From positions 5,840,501 to 5,904,500 of the forward strand of contig NZ_CP077087.1 of assembly GCF_014268495.2 (NCBI RefSeq): 64,000 nt of DNA, in the 5' to 3' direction. The DNA is from Pseudomonas monsensis (GTDB lineage Bacteria > Pseudomonadota > Gammaproteobacteria > Pseudomonadales > Pseudomonadaceae). The notes beneath the pieces were generated by a model. The model did not search any database. It was not told the DNA's origin and was given only the letters and a program-made list of their open reading frames with translations. Below are positions 47,311 to 53,076 of the stretch, piece after piece (position 1 is the first letter of the stretch; each line of letters opens with the position of its first letter). The position numbers and the translations under genes are program-made.

Positions 47311-47338
47311 AGAACCAGGGCCATAAGGCCCCGGTTCT
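47311..47338 (-). promoter_or_regulatory. Stem-loop between the small peptide ORF and the MccB-like gene
   Basis: On the transcript AGAACC-C-GGGCC-UUAU-GGCCC-U-GGUUCU: 11 paired bases with one mismatch, starting 12 nt after the peptide stop. A U-run (GUUUUU) follows 11 nt after the stem. A hairpin in the same place between mccA and mccB of the microcin C operon is known to favour the short mccA transcript; I infer the same here. Confidence 0.7.
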
Positions 47339-47349
47339 CATTGGCTAGC

Positions 47350-47397
47350 TCAGCCGATCTGAGAATCGCCAGCGGAAGATGCTTTTTCGAAAGTCAT
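47350..47397 (-). CDS. Candidate precursor peptide, 15 residues (MTFEKASSAGDSQIG)
   Basis: The ORF is too short for normal gene callers. It starts with ATG at 47397, 7 nt after a strong GAGGA, and ends with TGA at 47350. The peptide is MTFEKASSAGDSQIG. It lies 76 bp upstream of the MccB-like gene on the same strand, with a terminator-like stem-loop between. This is the layout of mccA-mccB. The last residue is Gly, not the Asn that microcin C enzymes need, but a C-terminal Gly is what many E1/ThiF-type enzymes adenylate on their protein partners. Coding status is an inference from signals and context. Confidence 0.6.
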   Translation of the reverse strand: MTFEKASSAGDSQIG

Positions 47398-47714
47398 AAT
47401 GATTTCCTCAAAAGTTAAAGGGCCAGTGGTCGAACCAACTTTCCACCGGAGTGAAGGTGTGCACATACAAAACCTAGAATAAGTTTCCGAGAGTTGCGAA
47501 CCCGCGTTATTTCTTAATGTTACTCAAATAAAATGCACACCATCACTCCTACTGCACGCAAGTTTTAGTTCTTACAGAAACCAGAAAAAACAATGTAGGA
47601 ATATTCACTAAAATTTAAACAACAAAAAACAATTACTAAAATCCCAAATAATTTTGACGAGCTGACACAACATTTCAGATACCACCAGGCGATGTGTTCC
47701 GCACGGCAAAAACA

Positions 47715-47735
47715 CTGACGTGCACGGTACGTCAG
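47715..47735. promoter_or_regulatory. Inverted repeat CTGACGT-N7-ACGTCAG
   Basis: Perfect 7-nt arms with a 7-nt centre in the divergent control region. A candidate protein-binding site; no T-run, so it is not a terminator. Confidence 0.5.
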
Positions 47736-47738
47736 GAC

Positions 47739-47758
47739 TTTTTCGATGCTTCGAAAAA
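47739..47758. promoter_or_regulatory. AT-rich dyad TTTTTCGA-TGCT-TCGAAAAA
   Basis: Perfect 8-nt arms around TGCT, 3 bp from the preceding inverted repeat and 2 bp before the CTCACGCGTGAG palindrome. It could be an operator or a weak hairpin. Confidence 0.45.
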
Positions 47759-47820
47759 ATCTCACGCGTGAGCCATTGATGGCACTTTGAATTGGTTGTA
47801 GTGTGGCTCACGCGTGAGAT
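47759..47820. promoter_or_regulatory. Twin CTCACGCGTGAG palindromes in a 17-bp inverted repeat
   Basis: The 12-bp palindrome CTCACGCGTGAG occurs at 47761-47772 and 47807-47818, 46 bp centre to centre. Flanks extend this to a perfect 17-bp inverted repeat (47759-47775 and 47804-47820) with 28 bp between. The right copy ends 21 bp before the yjfI-like ATG. The layout suggests two sites for a dimeric regulator, possibly looping, controlling the yjf operon and perhaps the divergent peptide locus. Confidence 0.65.
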
Positions 47821-47841
47821 GTTCATAACGGAGTCATCGCC

Positions 47842-48510
47842 ATGAAAAGCCGCTCCCCCACTGTTGCGTCAGAGAGCCCAAAGGGAGAGCGCTCGAAACC
47901 GTCCGCGAAAAAGCCGTCGAGCTTCTACATGAAGCAGATGCGTGCGGGCCTGGCTGCCGCCGGTTATGTGAAACACGAAACTTGGGTGCTTCCGGAAAAC
48001 CGAAGCTTGCTCAAGCAAATGGAGCAACAGCTACGCCAACCGATTCTGGCTGGCTCATTCATGTCGGAGAATTACATGAGCGCAGGCAACAACTGGAACA
48101 TTGATAGCCTCTTCAACGCCCTCAAGGCGCTGGATGAGGTGGCTTCGCACGAGATCACACTGTCTCTGATCCAGAGCTCCGAACCCAGCATCAAGCTGGA
48201 AATGAACGAATTCGGCGGTCTGCCGATTCACATCGCCCTGGCCGGTGCACAGATCATCGTCGACACCGTGCTGGTGGACAGCGATTCGATCACTGACGTG
48301 CGCGCCTTCAACGATGCCGTGCTGCGTAGCCGGGAAATGTTCCCGCTGTCGTCGATCGGTATCGAGTCGATGCCGAACGGGCAGACCGTTTACAACATGT
48401 TTGGCGCCCTCAGCGCCGACTCGAGCCTGACCAACGTCGTCACCGAGGTGAAAACCCTGGTCGACAACGTGCAGCGCGCGAGCGAAGCCTTCGAACACTT
48501 CTTCAAGTAA
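47842..48510 (+). CDS. yjfI: DUF2170 family protein, YjfI-like
   Basis: 222 residues. A basic, Ser/Pro/Lys-rich N-terminus (RSPTVASESPKGERSKPSAK) precedes YMKQMRAGLAAAGYVKHETWVLPENRSLLKQME and the compact DUF2170 domain (NWNIDSLFNALKALDEVASHEITLSLI). It is soluble, with no catalytic motif seen. It is the first gene of a PspA-linked operon and lies directly downstream of the twin palindromes; E. coli YjfI heads the yjfIJKLMC set. Confidence 0.85.
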   Translation: MKSRSPTVASESPKGERSKPSAKKPSSFYMKQMRAGLAAAGYVKHETWVLPENRSLLKQMEQQLRQPILAGSFMSENYMSAGNNWNIDSLFNALKALDEVASHEITLSLIQSSEPSIKLEMNEFGGLPIHIALAGAQIIVDTVLVDSDSITDVRAFNDAVLRSREMFPLSSIGIESMPNGQTVYNMFGALSADSSLTNVVTEVKTLVDNVQRASEAFEHFFK

Positions 48511-48527
48511 TCAACAGGGAATATCCA

Positions 48528-49226
48528 ATGACTCAGTCCATCTGGAGCAAGTTGTTCACCGCACTGCGCGGCGGCGCCAATGAAGTCGGCGAAGCGATCG
48601 TCGATCAACAGGCCCTGCGCATCCTCGACCAGGAAATCCGCGACGCCGACACCGCGCTGTCCAACGCCCGTCGCGAACTGGTCACCATCATGGCCAAGCA
48701 CAAACTGGCAGCCGACCGCGTGAGCGAGTACGACGCCAAGATCAAGGACCTGGAAGCCAAGGCGGTCTCGGCCCTGAACGCTGGCCGTGAAGACCTCGCC
48801 ATGGAAGTGGCCGAAGCGATTTCGACCCTGACCAATGACCTCACCGCCGAGAAAAAGCTCAGCGACGAATTCGGCACCTACGCCGAAAACATGCGCAAGG
48901 ACATCAACAAGGCCGAAGCGCGAATCAAGAGCCTGCGCCAGCAAGTGGACATGGCCAAGGCCCGCGACAGCGTGCAGAAAGCCCAGGTCAGCGCATCCAT
49001 CGCCAGCGGCGGCGCCAACGGCAAACTGGAAACGGCCGTCGGCACCCTGAACCGCCTGCAAGCCAAGCAGCAGCAACGCGCGGCCGAGTTGAGCGCAGCG
49101 GACGAACTGGCCGACGCTTCGACCGGCAACGATCTGGAACGCAAACTGCGCGACGCCGGCATCACGCCGAACGAAGGCAGCGCCAATGCGATCCTCGAGC
49201 GCCTGAAGCAGAAGTCCGCTCAGTAA
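48528..49226 (+). CDS. yjfJ: PspA/IM30 family membrane-remodelling protein, YjfJ-like
   Basis: 232 residues, nearly all predicted coiled coil: IWSKLFTALRGGANEVGEAIVDQQALRILDQEIRDAD at the start and long heptad-rich helices after it (ADRVSEYDAKIKDLEAKAVSALNAGREDLAMEVAEAISTL). PspA/IM30 proteins form ESCRT-III-like polymers that stabilise the inner membrane under stress. It starts 17 bp after yjfI. A REP pair separates it from the rest of the operon. Confidence 0.92.
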   Translation: MTQSIWSKLFTALRGGANEVGEAIVDQQALRILDQEIRDADTALSNARRELVTIMAKHKLAADRVSEYDAKIKDLEAKAVSALNAGREDLAMEVAEAISTLTNDLTAEKKLSDEFGTYAENMRKDINKAEARIKSLRQQVDMAKARDSVQKAQVSASIASGGANGKLETAVGTLNRLQAKQQQRAAELSAADELADASTGNDLERKLRDAGITPNEGSANAILERLKQKSAQ

Positions 49227-49242
49227 ACCCATAAACAAAACC

Positions 49243-49332
49243 GGTGGGAGCGGGCTTGCTCGCGAAGACGCAGTGTCAAACGACATCCCTGTTGAATGAC
49301 ATTCCCTCTTCGCGAGCAAGCCCGCTCCCGCA
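49243..49332. repeat. REP inverted repeat pair
   Basis: GGTGGGAGCGGGCTTGCTCG (49243) and its reverse complement ending at 49332, inside the yjf operon between the PspA and DUF2491 genes. It may modulate distal expression. Confidence 0.85.
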
Positions 49333-49435
49333 TGGTTTGTGCAGTGCAAATGTCACTGCTCGTTCGCCGCCCGGCCCGGTACACTAGCGGCGCTTTTTAC
49401 GACGAACACCTCCACCCGCCTCAAGGAACGTACCC

Positions 49436-50086
49436 ATGGGATGGTTTAAAGATTTGCTGGGCACCAGCAACTGGCAGGCCGCTGCGCCAACCTCGACCGC
49501 CGCCAGCGGCCCACTCGGGATGGCTCAGGGCAAAGGCGTCCGGTTCGATTCGACCCTGGCGCTGCTGCTCGACGGTTCGACGTCAGTTCGGGTGCCTTTC
49601 GATCAGGCGATCTGGAGCGCAGGCTGGGTGGACCTCGGCCAGTCCAACAAACTGCACCGCTATTACATGAACGACGAGGATTTCTGGGTACAGATCCACG
49701 TCACCGGTGATGACCAGGTCGAATCGGTCACCCTGTTCAACTACCTCAGCTACGTGACCGTGAACAGTGACGCCGAACTGCAGCGCCTGGCCGGCCCCAA
49801 CAGCCTGATCGGTCTGCCGGCCTACAGCCATCAGGGTGTCGAATACCTCCGCGAATGGGGCACCGAACAAGGCCAGACCGAACTGGTGCCGATGACCGAA
49901 CACGTGGTCAATCCGGACGAGAGCTACACCATCAACCATCACTCGATGCTTTACGCGCGCGACACCGGCCTGACCGATCGCCGCGAACTGCTGCTGTTCT
50001 CCGTCGAACAAGACGAAGAAGGCACCGTCAGCCTGAGCACCTCACTGGGCATCTCGCTGTACACGACTGACCTGAGCACCATTTAA
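49436..50086 (+). CDS. yjfK: DUF2491 family protein, YjfK-like
   Basis: 216 residues with AAGGAA before the ATG. It starts MGWFKDLLGTSN, then GKGVRFDSTLALLLDGSTSVRVPFDQAIWSAGWVDLG and MNDEDFWVQIHVTGDDQVESVTLFNYLSYV, the DUF2491 core. Cytoplasmic, no known activity. It is conserved beside PspA-type proteins and DUF350 membrane proteins, which points to envelope stress. Confidence 0.87.
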   Translation: MGWFKDLLGTSNWQAAAPTSTAASGPLGMAQGKGVRFDSTLALLLDGSTSVRVPFDQAIWSAGWVDLGQSNKLHRYYMNDEDFWVQIHVTGDDQVESVTLFNYLSYVTVNSDAELQRLAGPNSLIGLPAYSHQGVEYLREWGTEQGQTELVPMTEHVVNPDESYTINHHSMLYARDTGLTDRRELLLFSVEQDEEGTVSLSTSLGISLYTTDLSTI

Positions 50087-50101
50087 ATAAGGAAGTTTTT
50101 C

Positions 50102-50527
50102 ATGCTGGAAGTGCTGGCCGTTTCCCTGAACAAGACCGCGTTGACCGGTTTCGCTGTCTACCTGATCGGCGCCGTGCTGCTGTTCATGCTGTTTCAATTC
50201 ATCTACACCCGCATCACCCCGCACAAAGAGTTCGAGCTGATTCGCGCCGGCAACAGTGCTGCGGCCATCGCCCTGGCCGGTGCAATCATCGGGTTCGCGA
50301 TTCCGGCAAGCAACATCATCTCCCACTCGGTCAACGTCCTCGACTTCGTACTCTGGGCGGTGATTGCGGCCGTGGTGCAACTGCTGGCATTCCTGGCAAC
50401 CGGTCTGGTGCTCAAGGGCACGTCCCAGCGCATCGCCAACGGTGAAATCGCCTCGGGCATCTACGTGGCCGCAGTGGCCATCAGCGTCGGCATGCTCAAC
50501 GCCGCATGCATGACCCCGTCCAACTGA
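50102..50527 (+). CDS. yjfL: DUF350 membrane protein, YjfL-like
   Basis: 141 residues, four membrane segments: ALTGFAVYLIGAVLLFMLFQFIY, AAIALAGAIIGFAIPASNII, FVLWAVIAAVVQLLAFLATGLVL and IASGIYVAAVAISVGMLNAACM. AAGGAAG precedes the ATG. DUF350 is a small inner-membrane family of unknown function that recurs in the PspA/yjf neighbourhood. Confidence 0.9.
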   Translation: MLEVLAVSLNKTALTGFAVYLIGAVLLFMLFQFIYTRITPHKEFELIRAGNSAAAIALAGAIIGFAIPASNIISHSVNVLDFVLWAVIAAVVQLLAFLATGLVLKGTSQRIANGEIASGIYVAAVAISVGMLNAACMTPSN

Positions 50528-50544
50528 TCGGCAGGAAGCCTTCG

Positions 50545-51231
50545 ATGAAACGCAGCAAGTACGTTCAACTGTCCCTCGCCGCTTCAGTGGCGCTGGCGAT
50601 TTCCGGCGAGGTGGCCGCGCAGGACACGCAACGCTTTCAATCTGTCGAGGAGTGCGTCGGCGCCGAAGTGGCCGCCGATGTCTGCACCAACGCCTACGTC
50701 GCGGCGCTGACCGAGCACCGGCGCATTGCACCGGCCTACGACGACAAGGCCCAGTGCGATGCAGATTTCGCCGCGGACTGGTGTCAAAAAAACTCCGCTG
50801 GCCGCTTTGTACCGAAACTCGGCGGGTTCAAGGTGCCGCAAAACGGTGAGGCACCGCAGAATCTCGACGCTGTGGCCAATGCGCAAATGCCCGCGGGTGA
50901 AGCCGCGGCTGCACAGCATGTGCAAAGCACGTCCCACTCTTCCGGGGGCGGGGGCAATGGCTGGCTGAGTGGCTGGCTGATCGGCAACGCGATGAGCAAC
51001 AACGCGAACCGTACGGTATATCGAGATCGCGACGATGACCGCCAGACCTACACCACCTCGACGCAATACCGCAAAATCGAGTCGGCACCGACGAGTCGTA
51101 ACGACACCAGCAGCTACGACAGCACTCGAAGCAAATCGGTAAATGTCGCTTCCTCGACCTCCCGCGGCGGCTTCGGCAGTCAGTCTTCGGCGCGCAGCGG
51201 TTGGGGCGGCTGGGGCAGTTCGAGCAGCTGA
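50545..51231 (+). CDS. yjfM: DUF1190 family exported protein, YjfM/YgiB-like
   Basis: 228 residues from the ATG at 50545 (AGGAAG upstream). A signal segment (KYVQLSLAASVALAISGEVAAQ) is followed by FQSVEECVGAEVAADVCTNAYVAALTEHRRIAPAYDDKAQCDADF, with paired cysteines, a glycine-rich part (SSGGGGNGWLSGWLIGNAM) and a low-complexity Ser/Gly tail (GGFGSQSSARSGWGGWGSSSS). It is always found next to the YjfC-type ligase in enterics; probably periplasmic or outer-membrane associated. Confidence 0.87.
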   Translation: MKRSKYVQLSLAASVALAISGEVAAQDTQRFQSVEECVGAEVAADVCTNAYVAALTEHRRIAPAYDDKAQCDADFAADWCQKNSAGRFVPKLGGFKVPQNGEAPQNLDAVANAQMPAGEAAAAQHVQSTSHSSGGGGNGWLSGWLIGNAMSNNANRTVYRDRDDDRQTYTTSTQYRKIESAPTSRNDTSSYDSTRSKSVNVASSTSRGGFGSQSSARSGWGGWGSSSS

Positions 51232-51233
51232 CC

Positions 51234-52391
51234 ATGAAGAAGATCCACTGCGCCGAGCGCCCCGACTGGCAACAGACCGCCGAAGAGCTCGGTTTTCTGT
51301 TCCACACCATCGACGACGAGCCGTACTGGGACGAAAGCGCTTACTACCAGTTCACGCTCGCGCAGATCGAAAACGATCTGGAGGACCCGACCACCGAACT
51401 CCACGAGATGTGCATGGATCTGGTCGATCGCGTGGTGCGCAGCGAAGAACTGCTGGATCGTCTGAGTATTCCGGTTTCGTACTACGACATGATCCGAACA
51501 TCCTGGCTGGAAGGTCATCCGCATCTGTACGGACGCATGGACTTTTCCTACAGCGGCAACGGCCCGGCGAAACTGCTGGAGCTCAACTACGACACACCGA
51601 CCAGCCTCTATGAAGCGGCGGCGTTTCAGTGGGGCTGGCTGGAACAATGCATCGAGCGCGGGATGCTGCCGCGCCATGCCGACCAGTTCAACAGCATTGA
51701 TACCAAACTGCATCAGGCGTTTTCCGAGTTGCAGCTCAAGCGGCCGTTCTACTTCGCCTCGATGAAAGATTCCGTCGAAGACCGCGGCACCACCGACTAT
51801 CTGCGCCTGATTGCAGAAAAAGTCGGTATCGAGTCGCGGCACATCGACATCGAAGACATCGGCCTGACAGCCGAAGGCCGCTTCGTTGATCTGCAGGATC
51901 GCTGGATCCCGCACCTGTTCAAGCTCCATGCCTGGGAGTTCATCTTCCACGAACCGTTTGGGCCAGCGATTGCCGAGTGCGACACGCAGTTCTTCGAACC
52001 CGCATGGAAGTCGATCCTGTCGAACAAGGGCGCGTTGCCATTGCTGTGGGAGCTGCATAAGGGGCACCCGAACCTGCTCGCGGCGCACCTTGATCCAAAT
52101 CCAGCCAGTGCGGTGCCGAAAGGCTGGGTGCGCAAACCGTACTTCTCCCGCGAAGGCGCCAACATCGAACTGCAAACGGCGGAAGGTCTGATCCTCAAAG
52201 AGGACGGGCCTTACACCGATGCGCCGTTTATCCTGCAGGCGTTTGCGCCGTTACCGAAGTTCGATGACAGCTACACCCTGATCGGCTCGTGGGTGATTGG
52301 CGACCAGGCGGCGGGGATTGGAGTGCGCGAAGACAACAGCCTCATTACGAAAGACTCCAGCCGGTTTCTGCCCCACTTGATCCTCGACTGA
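51234..52391 (+). CDS. yjfC: Glutathionylspermidine-synthase-like ATP-grasp protein, YjfC-like
   Basis: 385 residues from the ATG at 51234, 2 bp after the previous stop. Family features: HCAERPDWQQTAEELGFLFHTID, YYDMIRTSWLEGHPHLYGRMDFSYSGNGPAKLLELNYDTPTSLYEAA, KLHAWEFIFHEPFG and KPYFSREGANIEL. The ligase domain should form an amide bond using ATP, but the amidase half of Gsp is absent, as in YgiC/YjfC. The substrate is unproven. Last gene of the yjfIJKLMC-like operon. Confidence 0.9.
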   Translation: MKKIHCAERPDWQQTAEELGFLFHTIDDEPYWDESAYYQFTLAQIENDLEDPTTELHEMCMDLVDRVVRSEELLDRLSIPVSYYDMIRTSWLEGHPHLYGRMDFSYSGNGPAKLLELNYDTPTSLYEAAAFQWGWLEQCIERGMLPRHADQFNSIDTKLHQAFSELQLKRPFYFASMKDSVEDRGTTDYLRLIAEKVGIESRHIDIEDIGLTAEGRFVDLQDRWIPHLFKLHAWEFIFHEPFGPAIAECDTQFFEPAWKSILSNKGALPLLWELHKGHPNLLAAHLDPNPASAVPKGWVRKPYFSREGANIELQTAEGLILKEDGPYTDAPFILQAFAPLPKFDDSYTLIGSWVIGDQAAGIGVREDNSLITKDSSRFLPHLILD

Positions 52392-52401
52392 AAACGAACA
52401 A

Positions 52402-52490
52402 CCTGTGCGAGCCTGCTCGCGATAACCGACTGTCATTCAATAAATGTTTTGACTGACCCGACGCCTTCGCGAGCAGGCTCGCTCCCACAA
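52402..52490. repeat. REP inverted repeat pair
   Basis: CCTGTGCGAGCCTGCTCGCG (52402) and TTCGCGAGCAGGCTCGCTCC ... ending at 52490, adjacent to a terminator. Confidence 0.82.
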
Positions 52491-52524
52491 AAAAGGCCCG
52501 TCGCTTGTTGCGACGGGCCTTTTT
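52489..52524. terminator. Bidirectional Rho-independent terminator between yjfC and ssb
   Basis: AAAAAGGCCCGTCGC-TTGTT-GCGACGGGCCTTTTT: a long perfect stem with A and T tracts on either side, serving the convergent operons. Confidence 0.9.
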
Positions 52525-52548
52525 ATTTAACGCGGATGCAGCAACCAA

Positions 52549-53067
52549 TCAGAACGGAATATCGTCATCAAAGCTGTCGAAATCCGGAGCCGGTTGCGGT
52601 GCGGCCTGCTGTGGAGCCGGGGCCGGGCGCTGTTGTGGAGCCGACTGCTGCGGGCGTGGCGCCTGCTGACGCGGAGCCTGCTGCTGGTAGTTGTTGCCAC
52701 CGCCTTGTTGGTCGCCCTGTTGTGGACGGCCGCCGAGCAGTTGCATGGTGCCTTGCATGTCGACCACGATTTCGGTGGTGTAACGCTTGATACCGTCTTT
52801 TTCCCACTCGCGGGTCTGCAGCTTGCCTTCGATGTAGACCTGCGAACCCTTGCGCAGGTATTCGCCGGCGATCTCGGCAACCTTGCCGAACATCGACACA
52901 CGGTGCCATTCGGTCTTCTCGACCTTCTGACCGGTTTGCTTGTCGGTCCACTGTTCGCTGGTTGCCAGACTCAGGTTGGTCACGGCGTTACCGTTAGGCA
53001 GGTAGCGAACTTCGGGATCCTGGCCGCAAGTGCCGACCAATATGACTTTGTTAACCCCACGGGCCAT
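52549..53067 (-). CDS. ssb: Single-stranded DNA-binding protein
   Basis: 172 residues: OB-fold start MARGVNKVILVGTCGQDPEVRYLPNGNAVTNLSLATSE, LRKGSQVYIEGKLQTREWEKDG, a Gln/Pro-rich disordered linker, and the acidic tip DFDSFDDDIPF that recruits replication and repair partners. Placed by uvrA, as in enterics and other pseudomonads. Confidence 0.97.
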   Translation of the reverse strand: MARGVNKVILVGTCGQDPEVRYLPNGNAVTNLSLATSEQWTDKQTGQKVEKTEWHRVSMFGKVAEIAGEYLRKGSQVYIEGKLQTREWEKDGIKRYTTEIVVDMQGTMQLLGGRPQQGDQQGGGNNYQQQAPRQQAPRPQQSAPQQRPAPAPQQAAPQPAPDFDSFDDDIPF

Positions 53068-53076
53068 AACGTTCTC

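Larger units (their letters stand above)
47398..47841. other. AT-rich divergent intergenic region
   Basis: 444 bp between the peptide locus (minus) and the yjfI-like operon (plus). The stretch 47581-47640 has only 13 G+C in 60 bases, far below the GC-rich neighbourhood. It holds several palindromes near its right end (separate entries). Open frames of 60-72 codons on the minus strand lack ribosome sites and family likeness and are not called. Confidence 0.7.

Noticed and set aside
47520..47543. Heptapeptide ORF MVCILFE upstream of the MccB-like gene, same length as MccA
   Set aside because: AGGAG is only 2 nt from the ATG, it ends in Glu, and it is far from the stem-loop; the 15-codon ORF has better signals. 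Not fully excluded.
47780..47797. Sigma-54-like promoter TGGCAC...TTGG before the PspA operon
   Set aside because: The second element is about 2 bp too far from the GG, and the GC dinucleotide is missing.
47565..47826. Two minus-strand frames of 66 and 72 codons in the AT-rich region
   Set aside because: No Shine-Dalgarno, no family likeness, and they run through the palindromic operators.
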